A stretch of 53,108 nucleotides of DNA from a virus: positions 1 through 53,108 of the IMG/VR virus record IMGVR_UViG_3300023178_000064; one strand, given 5' to 3'. The notes under the pieces are model-generated. The model saw only the letters and a list, made by a program, of their open reading frames with translations, was not told where the DNA came from and searched no databases. Both the position numbers and the translations under genes were made by a program. Of the stretch, positions 45,701 through 53,108 are shown in pieces; the first letter of the stretch is position 1, and each line of letters opens with the position of its first letter.

Positions 45701-46791
45701 TAGCAGACGGAACAACTACTCAAGTAGCATCAAACAAACTTGGTGCTAGAGCAAGAGGACGAGTAAACATTGCTAACGAGAAAATATTTGAAGTAAAACT
45801 AGCAGAACCAGGAAGTGGTTATGGTGGTACTCCGCCAACAATTACTATTACTGATCCAAACAACATTGACGATGTTGTATTCCAAAATAGACTCGGAAAT
45901 GGTGCTTTAGGTAATCCTAGTTTTGCAGATAGAGGAACAGGCTTTAGTGCAGCAAGTATGGAAGTTGATGGACAAACATCAAATGGTAATGCAGATTTCT
46001 TACAGAACGGGTCATTTGTTGCTGTTAGACGTTTAACTGAAAGACCAGTAGCAGGATCAAATATTACGTTTGATAGTTTACCAGGACAGTACTTTAAGTT
46101 GGTAACTGTTGTTAGTTTCTTAGGAACTAACCCAGGATCACATACAGCATTCTTACAATTAAGTCCAAGTATGACTATTGCAGATGCACCAGCTGACGGC
46201 GACGGAGTAACTTCAAGAATACGTTATTCACAAGTACGTCTAACAGGACACGATTTCCTAGATGTTGGTACAGGTAGTTTTGCAGAAACAAATTATCCTG
46301 GACTACCATTACAAATACCGGTCCAAGCTCAAGAAACATATGATGTTGACGGAGGACGAGTGTTCTTTACATCAACTGACCAAGATGGTAACTTTAGGGT
46401 TGGTGACCTGTTCCAAATTGAACAGGCAACAGGTGTTGCAAACTTGAATGCTGAAGCATTTAACATTGCAGGTCTACAAGAACTTACACTAGGTGAAGTT
46501 ACACTAGGTGGTAACTCAGCAAGTATTAGCGAATTTAGTACAGACCCATTCTTTACAGCAAACAGCGACAGTGTTGTGCCAACGCAACGTGCTATTAAAG
46601 CATACATTGAAGCACAAATTGGTGGCGGTGGTGCTGCATTGAACGTTAACAGTGTCACAGCTGGTGACATTTTCATAAGCTCAAACATTATAACAACGGT
46701 GTCAGGCGAGTTGATAAATATTACAGCAAACATGAACTTCACTGGTCCAGTTACAGGTTATCCTTTAGCATACCAGTACTTTTTAAGATAA
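39778..46791 (+). CDS. Giant tail-fibre-like protein, paralogue of the 33725 protein
   Basis: At 2337 aa this is the largest protein in the window. Seven CBM5/12-like repeats fill the first 370 residues (FGGKVYICVIGH, YGARLYICKVVH, YGGQTYVCNTYH and so on), here without the cupredoxin insert. A beta-helix start (YYVATHGADTPAPTNGRSID) is interrupted by a helical insertion with four copies of a Cys-containing motif (CERDMGYIIDAVIWD, CKKDVGYLIDAVAYD, CERDIGYLLDAARYD, CERDIRSIVDGMIWD). The helix resumes around DPGWGPDDDRCWITARSPYV. A propeller-like region and the GGRVFFTSTDQDGNFRVGDL end module follow. It is probably a second long fibre or a partner of the 2000-aa protein. Confidence 0.8.
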   Translation: MAEFKLGRIRFVWKDAWSSATTYYKDDVVRFGGKVYICVIGHTSATDFFTDFEIVPPKWNLVSDGQTWKGEWATSTGYVYGDIVQYGARLYICKVVHTSQATVAAGLEADIANWDVYADGLAWKGDWTVDTKYLINDLVKYGGQTYVCNTYHTSAATEADGLEADQASWDVFNAGIEYKSTWTSGTRYKVNDVVQYGAALWICTTEHTGSTLFSTDSANWEQFVRGFQFESDWEALRQYQKGDIVRYGGNQYIALTNHSEKNPVVETTDWQLFSQGIRFLGDWQDDSTLQDYRVGEVVRYGGYTYICTADHQDQTPTDTNYWQRLNTGLRWRGEWVDDQEYLLGDVVRFTDNSYVCVQGHFSEGDDFSTIQTQPGGGGAQNSRPDLDTTGTYWQVLSIGNEASVLTTKGDLVYYAAGGPARLPVGAEGQFLQVSNNQTPEWAYMGVADDVYYVATHGADTPAPTNGRSIDKPWKTIRYAAEQVERGAKNPQARRLLELNRYFIQREIVEWTDAQITGNISPFTTGFDYDSAKCERDMGYIIDAVIWDITHGGNVKSREAALSYINDTVGSPYLTQKAETVASINYGLEVIQAVLNQEAPAVNYQVNNGDNSTAIVAQYFDASLSSETVYTEISNLVKIITDAITAGNADNIPDRLIRNSLIKVATGKYYEVLPIIVPAECCIIGDELRSTNVFPRKSNNSTLTSAEDYLYSNTAIERVEAIIGDIVEGVAVTATTGNTQTQSTLYPLANNETGYVRQATEQLARLYRRRTDWALGRKEEAIATFTLADEMADPNAGYARNLLIANREFLKAELIGYITENYPDLKYSRTACKKDVGYLIDAVAYDLTYGGNWQTVNAGEAYYVGATSNLPAAQKAATLAAYGYLKGIMQTVGRNITVTPGTQSTVEQVVGDPGDAASATTIGDLLDDFINIVDNGTGSETIVYPSITGAAAGLQTDHSLLGSAAATIKTDTTNWITANFPNLTYDSAKCERDIGYLLDAARYDWCLGTTFASTVAAISYLRKPSAKVTGDQKEATLASYEYARNAARAEVSEAASLAQINNTFVTTNDIILGGSNEGSNRAAEDQDVYAGIQQLELNKEFIAKEAVAYVNDYYADSVTATTAATGALTVTSTGWLRQNRPIKFTGTAIGGLTLNQTYYVKNILSSTTFTISSTIGGTDVTVTDDSGAMDVEKDYDYNVTLCERDIRSIVDGMIWDLKYAPNYRRTYTGNINLTVPATYATRYASRYYVNSVIGSQEEDFYYLRNGTGIRLQTLEGLQGDMTAETAAGTSRVTAGAYASLDPGWGPDDDRCWITARSPYVQNCTTFGNAATGQRIDGALHNGGNDSIVSNDFTQVISDGIGAHILNNGRAELVSVFTYYSHIGYLAETGGRIRATNGNNSYGDYGSVAEGVDPDETPTTGIVDNKTQYNATIASAVTDQDTILTAEFTHAGNDYTEVTFNVFGPGSGESVIGDEFRDEALIQARVIDDQVDGDAGGSGYLTASNTAQSGNATSITLSATDGNLNTSYPGMKVLIVGGAGAGLYALIDTYDAGTKVATVIKESDGTAGWDHFVPGTPFVSPNASSTYEIEPAVSFSAPTRSTQNVVITSNIYEDFGFFETSQQVNNQGADTYAGTGSNATFNIDRVGAKYYVALNSAGSGYTRLETITVAGTSLGGTSPENDLVITLTSIGTSGEVIDFDFTGIGAKGKFVALSDDTSAATSGDVATWSNVTLPQQCDRFTTGLLNDGSSQYKSSAFVAVATGSSNAVLSEDLSTFSTSALPAGLDTSTGVDVQYGYLGAGSNRFVVIAQNDTDIAYSDNAGTSWTLSSAALPNTGFTSITNGAGKYVAVRTGSNQAAYSVDGITWTASTLPASSNWSKVVWGNGRFIAISNNSVNGAYSLDGITWYALTIGTEGAALPTDICYGQGMFMVTSADTNSVCYSDYGLIWSNLTVTANVSGYKLAAFGNINQEPAWLAIADGTTTQVASNKLGARARGRVNIANEKIFEVKLAEPGSGYGGTPPTITITDPNNIDDVVFQNRLGNGALGNPSFADRGTGFSAASMEVDGQTSNGNADFLQNGSFVAVRRLTERPVAGSNITFDSLPGQYFKLVTVVSFLGTNPGSHTAFLQLSPSMTIADAPADGDGVTSRIRYSQVRLTGHDFLDVGTGSFAETNYPGLPLQIPVQAQETYDVDGGRVFFTSTDQDGNFRVGDLFQIEQATGVANLNAEAFNIAGLQELTLGEVTLGGNSASISEFSTDPFFTANSDSVVPTQRAIKAYIEAQIGGGGAALNVNSVTAGDIFISSNIITTVSGELINITANMNFTGPVTGYPLAYQYFLR

Positions 46792-46806
46792 TGGAGAAAA
46801 AATAAA

Positions 46807-47127
46807 ATGGCAAACGGAAGATTAGGAGCAGCGGATCTATCAGCAGCCACAAATACAACAGTTTATGAAGTCCCAGCAGACAATTTTGCTGTTGTAACTG
46901 TGAGCATTTGTAATAGAGACGCCGGCAACAGAACAATAAGACTTGCATTAGCAAGTGCAGATACTCCTACAGCAGCAGAATACATAGAGTATGATACTGA
47001 ATTAGTAGGAAATGGTACACTTGAAAGATCAGGTATTGTACTTGATGCAGGTAAAAAACTTGTTGTTTATAGCAACAGTTTAAGCGTTTCGGCTGTAGTT
47101 TACGGTTTAGAAACATCAACACTATAA
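46807..47127 (+). CDS. Small beta-rich virion protein (family A)
   Basis: The 106-aa product reads MANGRLGAADLSAATNTTVY, then FAVVTVSICNRD, ERSGIVLDAGKKLVVYSNSL and a final strand. This is the same fold pattern as the genes at 20672 and 32942. Each member of the family lies next to a giant fibre gene, which suggests a repeated structural unit of one fibre plus one small partner. GGAG precedes the ATG by 11 nt. Function unassigned. Confidence 0.65.
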   Translation: MANGRLGAADLSAATNTTVYEVPADNFAVVTVSICNRDAGNRTIRLALASADTPTAAEYIEYDTELVGNGTLERSGIVLDAGKKLVVYSNSLSVSAVVYGLETSTL

Positions 47128-47139
47128 GAGGAATAAGAC

Positions 47140-48090
47140 ATGCGTAAGATAGGAATAGGAACAGCAGGAGATCCAGTATTAGGTAAGTCACTAATTTTGG
47201 ATAATACTGTAACAACTTTGGACGCTGACGCTGACCTAATACTAGATCCTAACGGCGCAGGTGAAACCAAAGTAAACGGCCATATACAGGTCAATTCAGG
47301 ATCAACACTAAAACTTGGCGATGATGACAACAGTCATTGGGTAGCTTTAAAAAGTCCTGCAAGTGTAACAAGTAACTTGACTTTTAGTTTGCCAACAAGT
47401 TATGGTTCAAATACACAGGTACTTACAACAAACGGCTCAGGTGCATTAAGTTGGACTACTCCGGGTATTAGTGTTACAAATGACGTATCCACAGGTAATA
47501 ATAACAACTACTTGATGTTTACAGCAAGCACAAGTGGAACAATTACAGGCACAAGTGTAAGTGATTCAAAACTTGCATATCAACCTAGCACAGGTAACTT
47601 GTTTGTAGGTATTGTAAGTGGCGGTGAAGGTAACGGTAACAGTTTAACACTTAGAAGTACAAGTGCAGGTACAAAAGGCCAAGTTTATGTTGATGAAGGA
47701 ACAGCAAGTTCTAGCACAACAACTGGAGCATTTAGAGTTGCAGGCGGCGCCGGTATTGGCGGAAACTTATACGTAGGCGGTTCGTTTACAGCAACATCTG
47801 TAACTGAAACATCGAGTATTGCATTAAAGGAAAATGTGCAACCAATTGAAAATGCACTAGAAAGTTTAACAAAACTAGTTGGTGTTGTTTATGATCGTAA
47901 AGACGGCTCAAGTAAAAACGAAGCAGGATTGATTGCAGAAGAAGTAGATAAAGTTTTACCAAACCTAGTATCAAAAGATGCAAACGGAAATGCAGAAAGT
48001 ATTTCATACACAAAAATTAGTGCTTATCTAATTGAAGCAATTAAATCTTTGAAAGAAGAAATAGATAATGTAAAGCAGAAGCTGGGGTAA
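47140..48090 (+). CDS. Tail fibre protein with C-terminal S74 intramolecular chaperone
   Basis: The product is 316 aa. Residues 1-220 form a beta-rich fibre stalk with DADLILDPNGAGETKVNG, a relative of the DLELRASGTG repeat. The C-terminal 95 residues are a Peptidase_S74 domain: SSIALKENVQPIENALESL, then GLIAEEVDKVLPNLV, SYTKISAYLIEAIKSL and a last coiled coil. In this family the domain helps a trimeric beta-helix fold and then cuts itself off, using a Ser-Lys dyad; S and K in SSIALKEN fit. GAGGAA precedes the ATG. It is the first gene of the distal receptor-binding cassette. Confidence 0.85.
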   Translation: MRKIGIGTAGDPVLGKSLILDNTVTTLDADADLILDPNGAGETKVNGHIQVNSGSTLKLGDDDNSHWVALKSPASVTSNLTFSLPTSYGSNTQVLTTNGSGALSWTTPGISVTNDVSTGNNNNYLMFTASTSGTITGTSVSDSKLAYQPSTGNLFVGIVSGGEGNGNSLTLRSTSAGTKGQVYVDEGTASSSTTTGAFRVAGGAGIGGNLYVGGSFTATSVTETSSIALKENVQPIENALESLTKLVGVVYDRKDGSSKNEAGLIAEEVDKVLPNLVSKDANGNAESISYTKISAYLIEAIKSLKEEIDNVKQKLG

Positions 48091-48093
48091 TAA

Positions 48094-48957
48094 ATGGCGA
48101 CACTTAAAAACACTGTCATTAACGATGTTGGAGCCATAACATTACCGAAAGGTACAACGGCACAACGTCCTACAAATCCACCAAACGGTTCTATGAGATA
48201 TAATACTGACTTAGGTTATACAGAAGCGTATTATAACGGATTTTGGTTTGATTTGTCAACTGGCAGGGGCCTCCCTACAAAAACAGAAAACAAGTATATA
48301 TTGTTAGATGCAAGTTTGTCATCAAGTACTAATGGCACAACAGCTGCAGGTTGGACTAATATTGGGTACCAATCGGGTAGAAATTTTGAGTTCTTTGGAT
48401 CTCCTACTTATACAAGTAATGGATTAAACAGTTACTGGAGATTTGACGGTAACCAAATGGCTGTGTGTGAAAACCAATGTAATGACTTACAATACAACAC
48501 TGTAGAATGTGTGTTTAGAAGATTCTCAAACAGTCCAGAAGATATTTTGTATAACAAAGAAAACACATGGGAAGCAAAAACAGATAGTGCTACTTTCCAA
48601 TGGGCCTGGCAAACAACTGATAGAAGTTGGTTTTGGTCAAGTACAGGTGCAATAACAGATAATCAATGGTATCATTCTGTTGTAACTTATGACGGGAACA
48701 GAGTCAGAGCTTATATTAATGGTAGATTAAGACAAGAAGATACAGGAAACTATGAAAATGGAACGTTAATACAAACGCATGCCAGCTATCCTAAAATTAA
48801 TAGTAGAGGCGCCGATCGTACAACGTATTCTAATACAGGTCATCATGAAGTTGCTTATTTTGCTGTTTATGATACACCTCTAAGTGATTCGGAGCAACAT
48901 CATAATTATCAATGTATGGCTGAGCGTTTTAACATACCATATATACCATATAACTAG
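48094..48957 (+). CDS. LamG-like (concanavalin-fold) receptor-binding protein
   Basis: The product is 287 aa. It opens with the shared module MATLKNTVINDVGAITLPKG and an SMRYNTDLGYTEAYYNGFWF unit. Residues about 70-287 form a laminin-G-like beta-sandwich, with YWRFDGNQMAVCE, TVECVFRR and the family hallmark WYHSVVTYDGNRVRAYINGR, ending AYFAVYDTPLSDSEQ. Such domains bind sugars or proteins. Because it sits in a set of genes with the same N terminus but different C-terminal domains, it is likely one of several interchangeable tips. The start lies just 3 bp after the gene before it. Confidence 0.8.
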   Translation: MATLKNTVINDVGAITLPKGTTAQRPTNPPNGSMRYNTDLGYTEAYYNGFWFDLSTGRGLPTKTENKYILLDASLSSSTNGTTAAGWTNIGYQSGRNFEFFGSPTYTSNGLNSYWRFDGNQMAVCENQCNDLQYNTVECVFRRFSNSPEDILYNKENTWEAKTDSATFQWAWQTTDRSWFWSSTGAITDNQWYHSVVTYDGNRVRAYINGRLRQEDTGNYENGTLIQTHASYPKINSRGADRTTYSNTGHHEVAYFAVYDTPLSDSEQHHNYQCMAERFNIPYIPYN

Positions 48958-48968
48958 GAACAAATTAA

Positions 48969-50927
48969 ATGGCTATACTTAAAAGTACAATAATAAACGA
49001 CATAGGTTACTTGAGCTTGCCTGTCGGATCAGAAGCACAAAGATTAGCAACTGTTGCTGGTACATTAGTATACTTTACAAGTGTAGGAAACACAAGTTGG
49101 ACTGTACCGAGCGGTGTTGACAGTGTCGAAGTACTAGTTGTTGGCGGAGGCGGCGGAGGCGGCTCTGATATGGGCGGCGGCGGTGGAGCCGGCGGCGTAG
49201 TTTATGACGGGAATTATCCTACAGTACCTGGACAAAGTATTTCAATTACAATTGGAGGCGGTGGCGCAGGAGCATCAGCAGGTGTTGGTCAAGCAAGAGG
49301 TAGCAACGGCGGAAACTCAGTATTTGGTAGTATTACAGCATATGGTGGAGGCGGAGGCGCAAGTTGTCACGATAGATCAACTTCACCAGCAGGAGACGGC
49401 GCATCAGGTGGAGGCGCATCAGGTGGTGCTGTTCCTCCAAGCGGTGGTGCAAACGGAACAATTAATGATAACGGACTAATTGGTAACGGCGGCTACGGAG
49501 GTGGCTCAAGAGGTAGATCAATTTATCCAGAACAAGGACATGACGGATCGTGGGGATCAGGTTATTGGTATCCAGGCGGCGGAGGCGGCGCTGGAGAACC
49601 TGGAACTTCTTATCCAAGACCACATGGTGGTAGAGGCGCAGAAATTACAATTACCGGCGAACCAATTTTTTGGGGCGGCGGTGGCGGTGGCTCTGGATAC
49701 TCTAACACAGGCGGCGACGGCGGCCTAGGTGGTGGTGGCGGTGGAGCCGTTAACAGTACATATGGTGGTGTAGGTTACAACAACGGAGCCGACGGTGGCG
49801 GAGGTGGCACTAGTACATGGGCTAACACTCCAGGCGGCAATGCAGGCGCAAACACTGGCGGTGGCGGAGGCGGTGGCGCCCACTACAATTCAAATAACTA
49901 CGGTGGTAATGGCGGATCAGGTATTGTTATTGTTAGATATAATACAACTAATCCTACCCAAGAAACAGCACAAGGTGCAATGAGAATCAATACTACCACA
50001 GGTGAAGCAGAATTTTACAGTTCAGATGCTACATGGCAAAGTTTATCTATTCCGTTTAAAGAAAGAACACATATTACAACTAACTATATGTTAGGTGGTT
50101 ATAAATCAAGTAGTGCATGGAATAATGTAAATAGATGTTCTATAGCAACAGACACTACTGTTAATTTAGGTGACAATTCATTAGAAAGAGCATTCAACTA
50201 TCAGTCAGGTGCTTGTAGTAAAAACGTAGCATGGGTGTTTGGTGCAGGTAACGGTCACGCTGTACAATCAAACTATGTTATAGGATTTAACATGCGTACT
50301 GACCAACAGTATACAGGTACATTTGATAGAAACCTAAGTGGTAATAAGTTACAAGACGGCACTATATGGAAAGAACACTATATGGCGTGGGTATCAGGAA
50401 GTGCAGAACTTGACAGATACAACATGCTTACTGAAACACAATCAACTGTAGGCATCGGTGCACCAGGCGGATCAACAGTACAAGCATGGGGCATGAGTTG
50501 GGAAAATGAAGGAATGTTTACTAGAGATAACGATGGTACATTATTCCAATTCACTACAGAAACTTACGGTGCATGGAGCGGTACATTCCCAAGTAATCAT
50601 CACCAACAAAAGTCTATGAATAGTAAATTAAACTATTGTTGGGCAGGTAACGAAGGTGGCTATGCTAGTGGTGTAAACTTCCGAAGAACAAACTGGATTA
50701 CTAGAACTACAGCAAATACATACGCTAAGCCTGTTACCGGCGGTGAAGAAAACTTTACAATGGGACAAGACCATGCTTACCAGTTAGGTTGCTTTAATGG
50801 TGCGCAAAATAATGATAGTTTCCGTTGGAACTATTATACCGAGTCTGGTTTTACAGGAGGAGTTTCTATGCAGCCAAAAGGTAAAGCAGGATCTAGTTCA
50901 GGACTAGGCGCATGGAGAGATAATTAA
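48969..50927 (+). CDS. Polyglycine-rich adhesin with propeller-like C-terminal domain
   Basis: The product is 652 aa. The N-terminal module MAILKSTIINDIGYLSLPVG leads to a strand pair (LVYFTSVGNTSWTVPSGVDS) and a long glycine-rich region (about residues 60-325) with GGGGGGG runs separated by variable loops, ending GNGGSGIVIVRYN. This matches the glycine-rich receptor-recognition domains of phage adhesins, which can form polyglycine-II bundles with loops that contact the host. The remaining 300 residues form a WG-rich, propeller-like domain that is paralogous to the gene at 50927. Probable host-recognition tip. Its stop overlaps the next start. Confidence 0.8.
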   Translation: MAILKSTIINDIGYLSLPVGSEAQRLATVAGTLVYFTSVGNTSWTVPSGVDSVEVLVVGGGGGGGSDMGGGGGAGGVVYDGNYPTVPGQSISITIGGGGAGASAGVGQARGSNGGNSVFGSITAYGGGGGASCHDRSTSPAGDGASGGGASGGAVPPSGGANGTINDNGLIGNGGYGGGSRGRSIYPEQGHDGSWGSGYWYPGGGGGAGEPGTSYPRPHGGRGAEITITGEPIFWGGGGGGSGYSNTGGDGGLGGGGGGAVNSTYGGVGYNNGADGGGGGTSTWANTPGGNAGANTGGGGGGGAHYNSNNYGGNGGSGIVIVRYNTTNPTQETAQGAMRINTTTGEAEFYSSDATWQSLSIPFKERTHITTNYMLGGYKSSSAWNNVNRCSIATDTTVNLGDNSLERAFNYQSGACSKNVAWVFGAGNGHAVQSNYVIGFNMRTDQQYTGTFDRNLSGNKLQDGTIWKEHYMAWVSGSAELDRYNMLTETQSTVGIGAPGGSTVQAWGMSWENEGMFTRDNDGTLFQFTTETYGAWSGTFPSNHHQQKSMNSKLNYCWAGNEGGYASGVNFRRTNWITRTTANTYAKPVTGGEENFTMGQDHAYQLGCFNGAQNNDSFRWNYYTESGFTGGVSMQPKGKAGSSSGLGAWRDN

Positions 50928-51955
50928 TGGCTAATTTAAAAAACACTACAATTAGTGATACTGGTCACTTAACATTACCTGGTGCAGGCGATGGAGTTCA
51001 TGAATCGGGTGATATTAGGTATAACGGTAACTTTGGTAGGATAGAAGTTTTTCATGATAAAGATGGAGGCCAGTGGACTAACATGGCTATTCCTTTCCTA
51101 ACAAGACAAATTATTACTACAGGATATGTTCATGGCGGGTATGCTAGTAGTGTGGTATGGGACGAAACTAACAGAGTCACATTTGCTACAGATACAACTG
51201 TTGACTTAGCAGGTAAACAAGAAAGAGGACACAACTACAAAGACAGCATGCACAACAGTGACTTGTGTTGGACTGTAGGAGGAGCAGCTAATGCTCACTG
51301 TGCAGCAAGTAACGGTATTACTTGCTACAATCATAGAACAGAAAACAATATTACAAGCGGCTACACTAGAACTCATACATGGAGTGCTAATAACATTGGT
51401 ATTATACAGCAAGGTTTAACAACAGCATGGATTACAGGCGGTGGTAGTAGTCAAATTAGACGTTTTAACATGATTACTCAAACCCTTGGCTCACAATATG
51501 GAAACTCAAATACATCAGGCGGTATTTGGGGGATTCAACACGAAAATTACGGTATTTGGTGTACTAATAACCAAGGCTTTAAATGGGCAACAGAAACACC
51601 ATACGGACGTAGTGCTACATCACCACAAGGTGACAAACACCAGCATGCTCTTATGTTTAAGCATGCTAATATGGTTGCTGGACGTGAAGGTAATCCAAGT
51701 TCAAACTGGAGAGAAACAAACTTTTATAGCGATACTACACAGGACGTTATTGGAACAAAAGGTTATTACGGTGGTGAAGAAAACATGGTTGTTGGACAAG
51801 ATTGGGGCTATGCTATTGGCTGGTATCAAGGTTCACACGTTGTAAGTAGTGCTAAATTTACATACACTACTAGACAAAGTATTACAGGCGGAGCAAGCCT
51901 TAATGCTAAAGGAGTTAATGGACAAAGTTCAGCAACGATGTCTTGGAGGGATTAA
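50927..51955 (+). CDS. Propeller-like receptor-binding protein, paralogue of the adhesin C terminus
   Basis: The 342-aa product carries the shared N-terminal module MANLKNTTISDTGHLTLPGA and SGDIRYNGNFGRIEVFHDKD. It then continues with a domain clearly related to residues 365-652 of the protein at 48969. Common landmarks are PFLTRQIITTGYVHGGY, ATDTTVDLAG, GYYGGEENMVVGQDWGYAIG and a last NAKG...W segment. It has no glycine-rich part, so it is like the adhesin with that domain removed. Tandem duplication followed by divergence is likely. The start overlaps the stop of the preceding gene. Confidence 0.75.
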   Translation: MANLKNTTISDTGHLTLPGAGDGVHESGDIRYNGNFGRIEVFHDKDGGQWTNMAIPFLTRQIITTGYVHGGYASSVVWDETNRVTFATDTTVDLAGKQERGHNYKDSMHNSDLCWTVGGAANAHCAASNGITCYNHRTENNITSGYTRTHTWSANNIGIIQQGLTTAWITGGGSSQIRRFNMITQTLGSQYGNSNTSGGIWGIQHENYGIWCTNNQGFKWATETPYGRSATSPQGDKHQHALMFKHANMVAGREGNPSSNWRETNFYSDTTQDVIGTKGYYGGEENMVVGQDWGYAIGWYQGSHVVSSAKFTYTTRQSITGGASLNAKGVNGQSSATMSWRD

Positions 51956-51994
51956 CTTGGTAAATATTCATATATTATTATCAAGGAGTTTAAT

Positions 51995-52864
51995 ATGACA
52001 AATGATGTACAAAATGTCGATCGTCGCAAGCAATATATGTCTGATCATAGATATGAGAGCACTGTTAATACAGATGTTTCAATGCTTAACGAACGCGAAA
52101 AGGGTGCAATTAGTTATGCAATTAACAAAGAATGGACTAACCCTAAGTACAAATTAAGATGGTTTGTAGGTCAAGCTCAAATTACACCATACAGTAAATT
52201 AAGACAATATCTATTAGAAATTAAATCTAAGGAAGAATCAATTGAAAACATCGAATACGAAATTGCAAAGTATGATGTAGAAGTTAGACGTTTTAAACGT
52301 ATGGCTGAAGAAGCTCATGATGAACTAGATAGAGAATTAGCCAGTGTTGAAGCGTGGAATGCAGAACGTAATCATATTATGTCGAAGCGTAGATTGCAAG
52401 ATTGGTATTTAGAAAGACAACACTTACTAGATCTTTTACAAGAGTTTTTAGATAGTGACGAAGCACAACTACCAGATGGTAGTGGTCGTACTTATATGGA
52501 TGTTTTAAATACAGACGAAGAAGATATTTACGAAGCAGAGTATTGGACTAATAGACTAGCTAAACAAGCAGCTACAGATATGATATTCTATGGACGCATT
52601 GGTACAGGTAACATGGATGCTATCCTTAGTGTTGGACCTGAACAACAAGCAGACATACTAGCACTAACAATGAATTATAGTACACAATTACAAAATTACA
52701 ATCTTCAACTACAACAAAAAGCAGAAGAAAATCTTAAATTACAATCAAAGTTTGATAATAAAGAACTACTTGCCCCGCAAGATAAATACGATGTAATAGA
52801 AAATCCAAAACCACAAACTAATGGAGGCTCTGAGGAGACAATAAATGACATATATAATGTTTGA
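51995..52864 (+). CDS. Conserved coiled-coil protein of unknown function
   Basis: The 289-aa product has a central coiled coil at about residues 70-155 (KSKEESIENIEYEIAKYDVE, then RMAEEAHDELDRELASVEAW). A domain rich in Glu and Gln follows, with an amphipathic stretch LALTMNYSTQLQNYNLQLQQ. AAGGAG lies 8 nt before the ATG, and a weak late-type box GTAAATAT lies near 51959. It is downstream of the fibre block and overlaps the next gene by 20 nt. It could be a regulatory or structural accessory of the fibre block. I recognise no known domain. Confidence 0.65.
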   Translation: MTNDVQNVDRRKQYMSDHRYESTVNTDVSMLNEREKGAISYAINKEWTNPKYKLRWFVGQAQITPYSKLRQYLLEIKSKEESIENIEYEIAKYDVEVRRFKRMAEEAHDELDRELASVEAWNAERNHIMSKRRLQDWYLERQHLLDLLQEFLDSDEAQLPDGSGRTYMDVLNTDEEDIYEAEYWTNRLAKQAATDMIFYGRIGTGNMDAILSVGPEQQADILALTMNYSTQLQNYNLQLQQKAEENLKLQSKFDNKELLAPQDKYDVIENPKPQTNGGSEETINDIYNV

Positions 52865-53108
52865 AACAGTGCCTGGTAACGACCCTAGGCTAGTACCAGA
52901 AATTGAAATTATAGGTAGTGACTGGCATTTTAGTTTTGCTAGAATAACTGGCACTCCTATTATTGAATGGTTAAAACCTACTACGATCACAGAAGCAATG
53001 TTTCATGCAAGACATTTTACTAATGCATTAAACGGCGAAGTTGGTATTATGCGAAAAGTAGATAATCCTTCAGATATCATCCAACCAACAAGTGAAGGCG
53101 ACAATGAC
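52845..53108 (+). CDS. Unrecognised protein, N-terminal part (runs off the window)
   Basis: The frame starts at ATG 52845 after a strong GAGGAG (52832-52837, 7-nt spacing) and is open for 88 codons to the end of the window. It reads MTYIMFETVPGNDPRLVPEI, then GSDWHFSFARITGTPIIEWL and ATG-containing MFHARHFTNALNGEVGIM. The first 20 nt overlap the preceding gene in another frame. No domain recognised; the C terminus is missing. Confidence 0.6.
   Translation, partial: MTYIMFETVPGNDPRLVPEIEIIGSDWHFSFARITGTPIIEWLKPTTITEAMFHARHFTNALNGEVGIMRKVDNPSDIIQPTSEGDND

Overview
This window is an AT-rich piece of a T4-like myovirus genome, cut inside genes at both ends. The T4 core set is recognisable by sequence and order: late sigma factor gp55, recombination nuclease gp47/gp46, baseplate gp26, portal gp20, a gp67-like core protein, protease gp21, scaffold gp22 and major capsid protein gp23. 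The gene contents between these anchors, the marine-type fibre modules and the base composition resemble T4-like phages of marine bacteria (pelagimyophage, cyanomyophage and methylophage type) more than enteric T-even phages. A 23-codon gene for the PQQ precursor peptide PqqA points to a host that makes pyrroloquinoline quinone, for instance a marine methylotroph. That host call is inference.

Layout. 1-459 (minus): start of a virion protein. 486-4908: gp55, gp47 (broken by a one-base frameshift), gp46, a small basic protein and a GIY-YIG-like nuclease, with two sigma70-type promoters. 4909-5443: a non-coding stretch rich in hairpins, a possible structured RNA and leader. 5444-7983: two unrecognised, probably virion-associated proteins. 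7980-9058 (minus): a small baseplate-linked gene and gp26. 9137-18578: a tape-measure candidate and the head cassette gp20, small protein, sialyltransferase-like protein, gp67-like, gp21, gp22, gp23. 18597-19180: a regulatory island with a terminator, pqqA on the minus strand, and a divergent, probably structured RNA of about 250 nt with its own promoter and terminator. 19181-51955: about 33 kb of virion and fibre genes, including four giant proteins (about 1846, 1884, 2000 and 2337 aa) in two paralogous pairs, small beta-rich proteins, and a distal cassette with an S74 autoprotease chaperone, a LamG-like protein, a polyglycine adhesin and a propeller-like protein. 51995-53108: a coiled-coil protein and a partial gene.

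How it fits together. gp55 directs host RNA polymerase to late promoters, and motifs close to the T4 late box TATAAATA lie ahead of several structural genes. The head genes build the prohead (portal, core, protease, scaffold, shell). gp26 and the tape-measure candidate belong to the tail. The fibre block supplies a large receptor-binding apparatus built from reused modules: CBM5/12-like repeats, beta-helix domains, a cupredoxin-like insert, and short N-terminal and RYN...W modules. The pqqA/RNA island is the most unusual part. It would supply only the precursor peptide, so any effect depends on host PqqB-E. Two single-A deletions (near 1725 and near 30086) break otherwise intact genes and could be consensus errors.
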